From the NCBI GenBank assembly GCA_951804985.1, contig OX638133.1:33319963-33383962 (forward strand): a stretch of 64,000 nucleotides of DNA, given 5' to 3'. Shown here one piece after another: positions 21,640 to 32,283 of the stretch. This DNA comes from Dryomyza anilis. Lineage: Eukaryota; Arthropoda; Insecta; Diptera; Dryomyzidae. Each line of letters begins with the position of its first letter. Position 1 is the stretch's first letter. Below the pieces are notes generated by a model. It did not search any database. It worked only from the letters and a program-made list of their open reading frames with translations, and was not told the origin of the DNA. A program made the translations under genes and the position numbers.

Positions 21640-22585
21640 CTTGAAAAATTCTAGGGTAAAGTGGGAAATATTAAAAATTTTACAAACAGGCAATTCATTT
21701 TTTATATATATATGATTTCATGTTTTTTTACACCAAAAACGATATAAAAACATTCAGAATATATAAAAAATATGAATGTTATGAAAAATAAAAAAATATG
21801 TTAAAGGAAAAAAATGAATGAAAAGGAAAAATTATAAATATTCATAAATATATACAATTCATAAATAATATTGTTATGAATAGATGTAATTTGTCCCATT
21901 GTGCAAGTAATGAGACGCAAGACTATTCAGCGTACTGAAGCAATGTGTTATAAAGACACGGAAAATCAGCGCATAAAACACATGAGTGTGAATGAGATGC
22001 AAATAGCATGCAGCATTCACGAAAAGAGTAGAAGATTCTCGAAACATGTCGAAGCTTTTCGAACTGATGTATGCATCTGAGGTGCAGTACTTTAGTTGTG
22101 ATTTGATAGTGAACTGGTACATCGTTATAAAGATAATTTGGGGTAATACTGAAGTTTTTATAAGTGATTGTTATAAGTTGCTATTTAGATAAATAAAGTT
22201 AACTAGTTGAAATAATTCTAGTTAAAAGCAAGTGTTTTTTTCGTTTTGTACTAAATCCATAGATACGAACTTATAGACCAGTTTTCCGTAGATTGAATTT
22301 TCTTAACAATATATAAAAAAATTTTAAAAATTAAAAACTTTGAAATTGCACACTTTTTGAAAGCAAACCCCCTCACACTAGAAAACTTTTTCAATGCATT
22401 TTTCACTTGTTTTTGAAAAGCAGTACGAAAAAGAATAATATTGAAATCGTGGATGAGAAAATGAATTCCATGTTAAGTAACACATGATAGTAGTTTTTTT
22501 TTGTCTAAAAATACAATAACATTTCCAAAAATTTCAATTTCCCACAATACCCTTTTTTCCACTTTACCCAAGGCTCCGTTAACAA
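21640..22585. mobile_element. W-family element interrupted by a solo LTR
   Basis: Left flank CTAGGGTAAAGTGGGAAAT and right flank ATTTCCCACAATACCC ... CCACTTTACCCAAGGCTCC are inverted to each other. They match the ends of the W element at 30112-30518 (GTGGGAAATTTCAATTTTTGG). The LTR at 21872-22308 lies inside. No transposase is seen; the exact outer ends are uncertain. Confidence 0.5.
21872..22308 (+). mobile_element. Putative solo LTR (437 bp)
   Basis: Starts TGTTATGAATAG and ends TTCTTAACA, giving a TGTTA...TAACA terminal pair, flanked by ATAT on both sides (21868-21871 and 22309-22312). The interior is less AT-rich than its surroundings and has TATAAAG motifs and a polyadenylation signal in ATAAATAAAGTTAACTAG. 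No primer-binding site or gag/pol follows, so a solo LTR left by LTR-LTR recombination fits. The short AT-only target duplication could be coincidence. Family not assigned. Confidence 0.5.
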
Positions 22586-23016
22586 AACGAAAAAAAATTC
22601 TATAAACTTCCCATACATCAAATGTAAATAATTCGTTGGTGCAAATTTTGACTGCATACTCTGTTTTGTTCTATTATGTAACGTTTTTAAGAAAATGTCT
22701 ATAGAAATTGTATGCCTTTTTAAGCCACTTTTTTAAGAATAACAAAAATACAGTCATTTAAACAACTAGTTTCCAAAAACTGTAAACGTAATTTTTCTTC
22801 TAATTGTCAAGACTTATTATAATATACCAATAAATGCTAATATTTCGATATGTTTTTACGATATTTGAATCTGAATTTGAATTTATTTTTATTTATTTAT
22901 TTTTGGATGTTTTTTTAGCATTTTGTATCAAAGATAAATAAAACCAGTTGGAAAGGTTAGATCACATGGGAAATTTTAAAGTAGGTGTTATAATGATAAT
23001 TAGGATTATCAAAATT
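22586..23016. other. AT-rich non-coding stretch
   Basis: Nothing supported. A TTTATTTATTTATTTTT simple run lies at about 22887-22905. Confidence 0.5.
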
Positions 23017-23658
23017 ATAGTCGGTCTAAGCCGACTATAAATACCCTACACATATGTGTGGTTACCATTTAAATTGGTATATAGGTCACCAGGGTATACG
23101 AATCCTGAAAATAACTACAAACTTTCCATCGCTGAAGAATTTCCATTCATTTGATACCCATATTTACAAATGGGTAGGTGTACCGCATTTAGAATTTTTT
23201 TTTGGGAACCACAACTCGTTTCAAATCATTATTTTCATGTATTTCAGCATGATGTCAATATATATTTGACCAAAAAAGTTTACCTAAGCACGTATACAGT
23301 AAAATTGATCTGTAGATGTAAATTTTATATGAGGTATTTGAACATAAGTGGTCGGTTCTCAGGTCACAATAGATCGATAATGGCAATTTTATTGTTCAAA
23401 CAGCTTAGATATATAAGTAATCTAAATCTAAAGTTTCATTGCTCTAGCTCTTCTAGTTTTTCTGTAATCGTGATTTCAACAGACAGACAGAAGGACAGAC
23501 AGACAGACGGACGGACAGACGGAAATCGCTAAATCGACTCAGGAGGTCATGCTGATCAAGAATATATATACATTTCCATACCGGAGATGCTTTCTTTAAG
23601 GTATTACAAACGGCGTACCAAACTAAATATACCCTTTCACTCTTAGTGTAGGGTATAA
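23017..23658 (-). mobile_element. T-family element, copy T1
   Basis: Begins ACTATAAATACCCTACACAT and ends GTGTAGGGTATAAAA. Internal landmarks are a (CAGA)n/(GACGGACA) tract at about 23480-23522, TCATGCTGATCAAG, and CTTTCACTCTTAGTGTAGGG. It is the inverted equivalent of 37490-38075. The element is bounded by TACCCTAC-type inverted ends and has no meaningful open frame. The left edge carries a palindrome, TATAGTCGGTCTAAGCCGAC followed by TATA. Confidence 0.7.
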
Positions 23659-24074
23659 AAATGTTTTAGTTTTATGTAGAGCATAGTCTCCAAACTTACG
23701 ATTAAAAATACTAACTTGTTACTATTGATTCTATTTTTAAACATGCCCTATCATTGTTTCCGTAATTTCGATTGTTAGTTCGGACTATGCTTTGGATAAC
23801 CATTAATCAATCATCATTAGATCAGAAATACTAAATAATTAGATCATAAATACTAAATAATTAGATCATAAATACTACAAACATCCCCACGGGAAAATTG
23901 GATAAACTATCCTAGTTCTGATTCTATTATATGAAACCAACCGGTCACTTTAACAAGGCGTTGTCCTAGAAAGGGGTATAAATTTTAAATGTTCCGAGTT
24001 AGGATCCAAATATCATTCATTCATTAGTATATTAAAATAAGTCTTGACAGATATATAATAATAAGTCTTAATAA
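23659..24074. other. Non-coding stretch with a 22-bp triplication
   Basis: ATTAGATCATAAATACTAAATA occurs nearly exactly three times in tandem at 23816-23879 (22-bp period). The rest is AT-rich with nothing supported. Confidence 0.6.
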
Positions 24075-24422
24075 GGGTATTCATATAACGTATTAAGTCG
24101 TGCTAAATTGTTAAAGTTAGCACCTTTTTATATGAACGTACTTTTTCATGTTAACTTAAAAATGCTGTCAACATGTATAATTTGCATCTAAATATTTTAG
24201 TTTCCAGTGCTTAGTAAAACTCCTAAATGAATAACACACAATTAACAATGATGAATTTTAAACTAGTCTTAACAAATTAGATTTGTCAAATATAAACACA
24301 TCTCACAGCTTGATAAGTTGCTATTCCCTGCTAAGTCGATTTCCATACAAAAATTGTAATAGATTTTAAAATTTTGTTAAGTATAGCCAGTTAGCAGGAC
24401 TTAACAAGTTATATGAATACCC
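24075..24422. mobile_element. V-family MITE (348 bp)
   Basis: GGGTATTCATATAACGTATT at the left and AACAAGTTATATGAATACCC at the right form terminal inverted repeats of about 30 bp (both extend through TTAAGTC-TGCTA). No coding capacity and no clear target duplication. Confidence 0.65.
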
Positions 24423-26603
24423 ATATTATATATACAAATATTCTCATCACCTGTTTAATTTCCGGTTATATTAAAAAAATCGTGTTATTAAACGCATTTA
24501 TATTTTGAAGTTGTTAATTTAAGTTCAGTTCATTTTTTGAAAAAGATTTCAATCAGACAAAGCTATAGTTTATATCAAATGCTGCCTATTTTCAGCATGT
24601 TCCCGAAATATGTACTGATTCTGTTTTTGTAATTCCCACAAATTTGTCAAGCTGCTGTACACTTCCATAAATATTCCATTAATCTGTGTGCTTGTCGTAA
24701 ATATACCCGAAATATTCTTAAAAAATGCTGAAATTAAATTTTTTCTTAGGATAATATTATTTTTGTTTATTTCTATTTTGACTGAAATATTAAATTAAAT
24801 TATGTTCTCAGCGCATGTTGAAACTTCCAGATAACAAAAATAAAACTGCTGCTCACTCATGCAGATAACATGAAGTAGCTTTGGCTAAAATAAATAAAAA
24901 ATAAAATAAAATAGAACACGTACGATTTTCAATCCGTTGAAATATTTTCCAGTAACATTTTAGAATGTCGCTTGTACTACATGCTGTTTTTCTATGAATC
25001 TACTTTTTATGCTTTTTGGTTCTATTTGTTTTTCTTACTCTTGTTTTTTTTTTGCGCTCTTTTTTTGTAGCATCTTCTCATGCAACCATACAGCACGCGA
25101 AAAATACGTGCCGCAAGACAGTGCCATCTGTAGGCACAACGCAAATGCAAACCAACCGCTACTTCAAGTGCCGTTGAAACTTCCGTTATATCGTTCGTTC
25201 GTTCGTTTGTTCGTCTGTTCATTCGTTCGCTCACTTGCACTGCACTGAACACGCCCGCCGAGCTTATGATAAAGTTAAGATGGCGGCAACAAATCATCTC
25301 GCAACTACTGTGGGGTATGCACAATGCATTGTGTAGTGCATATTAATTCAATTTTGCCAAAAAAAAAAAAAAAAATATGCGCCATTCACAAAATATATAT
25401 ATTTAATAAAAACTTTTAATAGAATTGGCAAATTTTTATATTAAAACCGCATAGTGAAGCATGCAAATAAAGATTGCTAAAAAAAAATTGCATATGTGGT
25501 CGCAAAAGCATTCACTTGACGACTACCTGAGAGCAAATAATAAAAATATAATATAGCATTTCCACTACATCTCAAGTTGTGCAAAAAAAAAAATTAAATT
25601 TGTTCTTTCTTATCAACTCGCACAAACTGACGCAAACTCCCACTGCACCATCATGTCCTGCTGTCGCATCCTTTGGCACACACTTCACCACTGGCAGTTG
25701 CAATGAAATTTTTACGTCATTGCATTGTTGGCTGTTAAATAAGTTTTTCATCATGTAGTTTTTGTCATCACAAATTTTTTATCATCTTTTTTTTTTTCAA
25801 TCTATATTTTTTCTCTACCAATTTTTTGGTACACTTCATGGTTTTGGTGGTTTGTCACGTTTTTGCCAACTTGATTTGATACACATTTATTTCACTATTT
25901 TCTGTCTCTGTCGCACGGGCTAAAATTTGGTTTCTTTTCATTTTGTTCCACTGTACAGCTTTCGTGTCTTTCGCTTGAGTTTCTCTGGCGCTATTATTTT
26001 AACTGAAATTCCAGCACTTCGTGGTTGAAGTATTTTGTTCTATTATATACATATATTTTATTTCTATTTTATTACTGTCCTAAATTATTTGCGTTCATTT
26101 TCATTTTAATAAAAAAAAAAATTCATTGAGAAATTCATGTTCATATTTCTTGCGTTTATTCTTATTATTTTTGAACATTGGGAAATATTTTAACATTTCC
26201 ATTAAATTAGATTTTAGATTTACGGTGCAATTTTGAATTTATTAAATTACAGTCGAAATTATTCTCAAAGTAAATGGGTTTTCTTTAAATTCAAGAACTT
26301 TAAATATTTTGAAAAACAGTTTTTAAATTGAGAATTCAAATTCAATTATAAATTCTCGTGCACTGATTGAATTCTATTGAAATTCGAATGTTATGTATTA
26401 AAAAACCGAATTCTGAAACAACAAAAATAAATGCGATCGAATTGAAATTTTAAAACGATTTTATTCAGATGTTGAAACATACCGGTTTATTTCATTTCCG
26501 ATATAAAATTTTAAAAAGGATTTTTAAAATGTGAAAACTATAGAAATCTATCAAATTTAATAGTTAGTACCAATACTAATGACGTATAAGGTTTAGTTCC
26601 TAC
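24423..26603. other. Non-coding stretch
   Basis: It contains a reverse relic of the 9445 repeat (about 24575-24735), poly-T and poly-A runs, and a (GTTC)n tract (about 25195-25233). The part at 25080-25320 is GC-richer (ACAGCACGCGAAAAATACG, AAGATGGCGGCAAC), but neither strand offers a convincing splice-bounded frame. It could be unique regulatory or untranslated sequence. Confidence 0.45.
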
Positions 26604-27062
26604 CCCTAGTAGAAATTTTGGTAGGACCATGCTCATGAACTGATCATGTCATTATTTGAGATGATCGGGATATGGCGAGGCTCACGATGTCCTTGTAACG
26701 CAGTGTCCTGATCATGTACTCACCTCAGGCAATGATCATGTACTGATCGGGTAATTACCCATATCATTATTTATCTGACCAATGCCTTGTTAAAACATGA
26801 GCATACGAAAGCACTACAAATACCCGATGAAATAAAATATCATACCTCATTGAAACCTGATCATTGCCCGATGAAAATTTCTTTATGAGGAACAACTAAT
26901 GTAGCTTTGATCGGGACCATTGGCTGTTTAGATAATGTAAACCCTGCTATGGTGAGCATGATAAGGGCATGACAAGGCAATGATCATATTTGCTCTAATA
27001 GGGGTTACCTGACGAAACCCCGATCATTTCCCGATGGCGCATCGGGCAAATTTCCACTAGGG
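26604..27062 (+). mobile_element. P-family element, copy P1
   Basis: Ends CCCTAGTAGAAATTTTGG and CAAATTTCCACTAGGG. The interior is marked by ATGATCATGTACTGATCGGG, CCTTGTAACGCAGTG, GATCATTGCCCGATG and CCGATGGCGCATCGGG. Many TGATCA/CCCGAT words make it locally palindromic. No open frame of note. Confidence 0.7.
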
Positions 27063-27384
27063 ATAATGTCCTTGTAACGCAGTGTTCTGATCATGTACTG
27101 ACCTCAGGCCATGATCATGTACTGATCGGGCAATTCCCGATTTTATTATTTACCCGACAATTGCCTTGTCAGAGCCCAAGCATAATAGGGTTTTTCTCAT
27201 TAAATCTCGATCATTGTCGATGCTAATTTCGTTATGAGGAAGAAATAATGTAGCAATGATCTGGAACATTGACTATTCAGATAATGTAAACCCTACTATG
27301 GTAAGCATATATTCTCTAATAGGGCTTACCCAACGAAAACCCGATAATTTCCCGATGGCCCATCGGGCAAATTTCTACTAGGGA
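27063..27384 (+). mobile_element. P-family element, copy P2 (left-truncated, in tandem with P1)
   Basis: It starts inside the family sequence (AATGTCCTTGTAACGCAGTG) immediately after P1, runs through the same landmarks and ends CAAATTTCTACTAGGG. P1 and P2 are head to tail with no unique DNA between them. Confidence 0.7.
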
Positions 27385-28310
27385 CTCTCCTCGGTACACT
27401 AACCAATCACTTAGTAATTCATCTACTTTCAAACATTTACTTCCGCACATATTTATGTCATACACAGTCTCATTCATAATTTACTACATCGTCACAGCAA
27501 AAAAAAAATATCAATAAAATTGCGCATTTGCAGTAATACTTTCCAACATTGACTTCATTTCCTGTACGTTTCTTGTTATTTGACTTCCGTTTCCACGTCC
27601 ATTTCATGAAGTTTTTGCATATAGCCAGTCGCAGTCGCAGTACAAGTGAAATGACAGACTCCATTACAACCGTTCTCATCAACAACTTGATGTTTACAAC
27701 TAAAAGTAAAGTTTGCTAAAATAGTAGATACTGTTATTAACTTTTATTTCACAGTGCAACAGGCAAACTGATTTTAGTTGAGAAATATTGAATTTTTTTT
27801 TTTTAAATTAAGATTTATCACAAGTATTTCAGAAGAGAAAAATAAAACTCACATCTATTTTATAGGTGCGAACTATCGTTTTCTACATATTATAATACTA
27901 AAAAGAACATATCTAGTATAATATTAATGTTTTTGTCGTTAGTGATATCGAGTTGATATGAAAAAATGTTTATTTTTCGCTAAACAAATTTTGTTTTTTA
28001 AGAAAATGTATTTTTTTTTGCCAAAAATATAAGGAACACACAATTAAATATTAAAATAAAATGAGTTTTATGTCGACATTATTTCATTATTACATTAAAT
28101 CTAAAAATATTGTCAAATGTCATATTCGGAATTAAGTTTGATTATTCTATATAATTATTCTATATTTTAAAATCTAGTTGTATCTATCTCATTTTTTCAT
28201 TTTTTAATCTCATTTTTTTAAAAAAGCATTTTATCGTATCGGTATTCCGTTTGTACCTGTCTAAAATCCAATAGAATATTATAACTATATTATTTATGAA
28301 TAGTATTTTG
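27385..28310. other. AT-rich non-coding stretch
   Basis: No supported feature. The part at 27540-27690 is less AT-rich (includes CAGTCGCAGTCGCAGTAC) but has no clear exon. Confidence 0.5.
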
Positions 28311-29665
28311 TAGCCGGGCTGTGCTTCGGGGTTTTTTGTGTTTTGTATTTGTAATTCTGTTTTTTTTTTGTGTTTTTGTTTTTTCTTTTGATATTTTTTG
28401 ATTGATTTCATTTAGGTGTTGTTATTTAATTTGGGTTTTTGTTTTTGCTTTTGTGTTTTTGATTTTTTGGTGTGGTTTTTGTTTTTGTTGTTGTTTTTGT
28501 GTTTTTGTTTTTCTTTTTTTTATCATTTTTTTTGTGTCAAGTTTTAGGTTTACATTTGATTTTTTTGAGTTTCATTTTGGTTTTATGTTTGTGTTTTTGC
28601 TTTTCTTTTTCATTTGTTTTGTGGATTTTATTTTGCATTTTCTTTTTGTTTTTGCGATTTAATTTTGTGTTTTAATTTTTTCTTGTGTTTTTGTTATTCA
28701 TTTTGATATTTTGTTTTTGGTTTTATTTTTGTGGTTTTAGTTTTATTTTTGTATTTTTGCTTTTATTTTTCTTTTCTGATTTTTTGTGTTTTTGCTTTAT
28801 CTCTTGTTATTGATTTTTTTATTTTCTTTTTTTTTCGTTTCTTTCCTTTTCTTTGTTTTTGGTTTTGCTGTTGGTTTTTTGTTTTTGCTTTTGTATTTGT
28901 GTTTTTTCTATTGATTTTTTTTACTTTTGCTTCTGTGTTTTTTTTAATGTGTTTTTGTTTTTCTTTTTTTTTATCTTTTTTTTTTTGTGTCAAGTTTTAG
29001 TTTTACATTTGATTTTCTTGAGTTTCATTTTGGTTTTATTTTTGTGTTTTTGCTTTTCTTTTTCATTTGTTTTGTGGTTTTTATTTTGCATTTTCTTTTT
29101 GTTTTTGCGATTTAATTTTGGGTTTTAACTTTTTCTTGTGTTTTTGTTAATCCTTTTGTTGTTTTGTTTTTGGTTTTTTTTTTGTATTTTTGCTTTTATT
29201 TTTCTTTTCTGATTTTTGGTGTTTTTGCTTTCGCTGTTGTTTTATGCTTTTTGTTTTGTGTTTTTGCTTTATCTCTTGTTATTGATTTTTTTCTTTTCTT
29301 TTCTTTCCTTTTTTTCGTTACGTTTCTTTCCTTTTCTTTGTTTTTGGTTTTGCTGTTGGTTTTTTGTTTTTGGTTTTGTATTTGTGTTTTTGCTGTTGAT
29401 TTTTTTTTACTTTTGCTTCTGTGTTTTTTTAATTTTGCTGTTGTTTTTTGTTTTCTTTTGTGCTTTTGTATTTGTGTTTAGCATTTTGTGTTTTTGCATC
29501 TGTATGTTTTTGTAAGTTTTGGTGTAAGTACCGAGCTATATCCTTTTGAAAGTTTAGGTTGGTGCCATGCCCCTTTATCCAATCGCGCCCGATTTAGCGG
29601 CTTAGACTGTTGGAACAAACAGACAGTATGAAAGAAAGACGGACCAAGGATTTTATATATATAGA
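28311..29665 (-). mobile_element. K element with 1.2-kb T/G-rich internal array (possibly Helitron-like)
   Basis: On the minus strand it begins TCTATATATATAAAATCC, continues TTGGTCCGTCTTTC, CTGTCTGTTTGTTCCA, CCGCTAAATCGG and GATTGGATAAAGGGGCATGG, and then becomes an A-rich array of CAAAAACA/AAAAGCA words for about 1.2 kb, ending CCCCGAAGCACAGCCCGGC. The array contains an internal duplication offset by about 453-468 bp (TTTTTGTGTCAAGTTTTAG at about 28530 and 28984). The same head and the start of the same array occur at 63711-64000 on the plus strand. A 5' TC start fits Helitrons, but the 3' end does not show a clean CTRR, so class is uncertain. Confidence 0.5.
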
Positions 29666-30111
29666 TTATATTTGTTCACTTTTAAAATAAATAAGTCTAT
29701 TGAAATTACTTGACTATTATGAGTTTAATTATTTCTGTTTTAGAATTTAATTTGAAGCATTCAAAATTATATTTTTAATTAATTGAATAAATTTGCCTCT
29801 ATCTAAAAGTCATTTGAATGTTTATGAAATTAATTCGATTTTGTCCTTTTTCAATTTGAATCTTTTTAATTAATTCTAAATTTTGTTTTTTTAGATTAAT
29901 TTCGTCTGCTATTATTAATTACTTTAATTAATTAATTATAATCAATTAATGTCTTCCTGATATTAATTGAAATAATTTAAATTAAATGTATTAGAATTAG
30001 AATTCAATTGGTGTTTGTTAAATCATTCAATATCTGGCGTAAATGCTGCAACTCAAATTTGACTGTTTCAGAATTAAATTTAAACTTTTCGAAAATGTGT
30101 TAAGTAGTAGG
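29666..30111. other. AT-rich stretch of TTAATT/AATTCAATT words
   Basis: Very AT-rich, with many TTAATTAA and AATTCAATT words. No gene or element end is seen. Confidence 0.5.
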
Positions 30112-30518
30112 ATAACCTGGAGTAATGTGGGACATGGGGTAATGTGGGACATGGGGTAATGTGGGAAATTTCAATTTTTGGACATGTTTTCAGAAAATAC
30201 AATACAAACGGGTTTTGCATATAATTGAACATTGTTATGATCAAATTGCAATATTTAGGTAAAGAGGTAAACAATTTCTAGGTAAAGTGGGAAACACTTT
30301 CTGGGGAAAATTTGGAAACGTAATTTAAACAATATTTGTTGGAAATGTAGTAAACATATTGTGTAATAAGGCATATTAATAGTATTATGTTAATGAAAAA
30401 GGTTAGATCGTGAACTATTCTTTCAAATATACCCTGAAAAGAATTTAAAAAATATTCAATTGTACTTTTTTGAAGGAAAATTAAAAAAGTGTCCAACTCT
30501 ACCACAGGCTCCCCTATA
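30112..30518. mobile_element. W-family element
   Basis: Left end ATAACCTGGAGTAATGTGGG followed by two tandem ACATGGGGTAATGTGGG units. The right end, read inverted, is AGTATAGGGGAGCCTGTGG. The interior has GGTAAAGAGGTAAAC and GGTAAAGTGGGAAACAC. The sequence repeats around the solo LTR at 21640-22585. No coding capacity. Confidence 0.55.
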
Positions 30519-31137
30519 CTCAATTTTCTTTTTATCTACTCCGCAGTAAGTTAGTTCAATTCTTAATAATATTTATTTTTAAATTCAATTTGATGCTTTT
30601 TGTTGAAATCATTCTTTCTAAATTCAATGCCAATATGTTATAAAGAAATAAGCAAATACTACATGTGACAGTCAAGTTATTCAACTGCTTTAAAATGTAG
30701 GTTAGGAGTGGAGGCCTAAAGCCTCACATTCATTCAATGTCCATTCAATGTCCATAGTGTTTCCACATAGTCTTTCATTTTCAAGTTAATTTTCCCTATT
30801 ATGAGGAAACATTTTGTGGGAATATTAAACTGAATGGTAATTCGGAGAAATTCATATGTAGACAATGTACAAAAATTCAATTTTTGTGAGAGTTTCTAAA
30901 GAGGTCATAATTCGAACTCGATTTGTACCTTGAAAAACCCAAACATTTAACAAAAATTTGAAGATATTCTATACTATGTAACCCACGTTGACCATTTTTC
31001 GAGTATTTTTGATTTGACACACAGTGTTTTAAATAACACTTAATATGATTACAAAACGTCCTATTATAGTTGTTTTTCTTTTATGGCAGCTTATATAGCA
31101 AATTTGTTTGTATTTCGGGAAATGAGGAACAGAGTAG
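30519..31137. other. Non-coding stretch
   Basis: AT-rich with a short tandem (TTCATTCAATGTCCATTCAATGTCC, about 30730-30755). Nothing else supported. Confidence 0.5.
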
Positions 31138-31380
31138 TTACCATAAGTTTAAGTTGTAAAATTTAAGTAATTTAAAGGTAAACAAGCGCTTTGGCAAAAT
31201 GACATAGAACATGAGATCACGTCTGGCAGGACCAACAGCATAGCAGGTGAACGTGCCTGAATAACAAATGGCAGCCGTACAAAATGCAAAATACGATGCT
31301 GGATTCGCTGTAAAGACAGCATATTTAACACAGTGTCGAACAGAGCCAAGTCGAGGAAGCAAGGACAACTGGAAAACTAC
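31138..31380 (-). other. GC-richer island with two overlapping open frames and an acceptor-like site
   Basis: On the minus strand a CTAACTCAT branch-like motif, a long pyrimidine tract and GTTTTCCAG precede two overlapping open frames of about 60-76 codons. One starts with a tetraspanin-like string (VRHCVKYAVFTAN) but does not continue as a first transmembrane helix, and no good donor follows. Base composition differs from the flanks. It could be an exon, an untranslated exon, or conserved non-coding DNA. I do not assign a function. Confidence 0.2.
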
Positions 31381-31913
31381 AAAAAAATACTCGAAAAAAG
31401 TAACAAATAATGAGTTAGTCGTATAGTCAAATAGTCACCCAGTCAACGACAGAGACAGACAGCTGTACAAGCAGATACACAGTAGTTTCACACTTTGTCA
31501 ACGATTTGACTATGGCATAAATCCAAAAAAAAGAGCTACAAAAGAAGTATTAAAAAGAAAACAGTCAACAAACTGTGAAGTTTCTTTATAACATTGTCTT
31601 CTGCACCCTATGATAAATATCATATTTAAGATTTAAGTCAATTGCTATTATAATTAAGTCATATTCTTATTGAGTTATATATATCTGATTGGGTCTTTGT
31701 GAAGTATCCTTAATTTGGTTCGATTCAAAATTTTTGTTTTCGATTTCAATACCATCTTCTTATTTCCGTAACATAAGTCATATATTATTTATGTCATATA
31801 TAAGGGTTTGTCCTAATATTACTTGAATACTTATGAAATGCTCTTAATTTGGTTCGATTTGGGTATAAATCAGAGAATATGAAATATGTGAGAAGAGGAA
31901 TTCATTATTCCAA
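31381..31913. other. Non-coding stretch
   Basis: At 31405-31490 there is a run of AGTTAGTCGTATAGTC/AAATAGTCACCCAGTC/GACAGAGACAGACAG. The remainder is AT-rich with two related AAGTCATATATTATTTATG-type segments. No gene is called. Confidence 0.45.
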
Positions 31914-32232
31914 CACACAGAGTACAGTTTTGTTGCGCCAACCAACTCTTTGCTCAACCAACTTATTCGGTTCTCTCAACCGCTTAGTCGGTTGTTATTT
32001 TCAAAACTAAAAGAGTTGAAGTTTGTACTTGAACCAATTTCGAACTCTTTAAGAGCAAATTAGTACAGATTTAAAACCATTGGGAGTGTGTATAGACTAG
32101 TATTCCAAGTGTTTATTCTAATGTGATAGTTCTCCCAACATATTTGTAGACAATTCGACAGAATGAAGTTAGTTGGTACAATTAATATGTTCGTTCTTCC
32201 AACATCATGCCAAAAGATGATTTTTCTGTGTG
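31914..32232 (+). mobile_element. N-family miniature DNA element, copy N3
   Basis: The best-bounded N copy: CACACAG at the left, TTGCGCCAACCAACTCTTTG, ATTCGGTTCTCTCAACCGC, GGGAGTGTGTATAGACTAG, GAATGAAGTTAGTTGG, and TGATTTTTCTGTGTG at the right. Confidence 0.75.
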
Positions 32233-32283
32233 TAAAAAACGATCAAATACAACCGTCCAAGTATTATAAATCTTACGATTATA

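Noticed and set aside
28402..29515. Several phenylalanine/valine-rich frames of 60-105 codons resembling membrane proteins
   Set aside because: They are produced by the T/G-rich array of the K element; the opposite strand gives lysine-rich frames in the same place.
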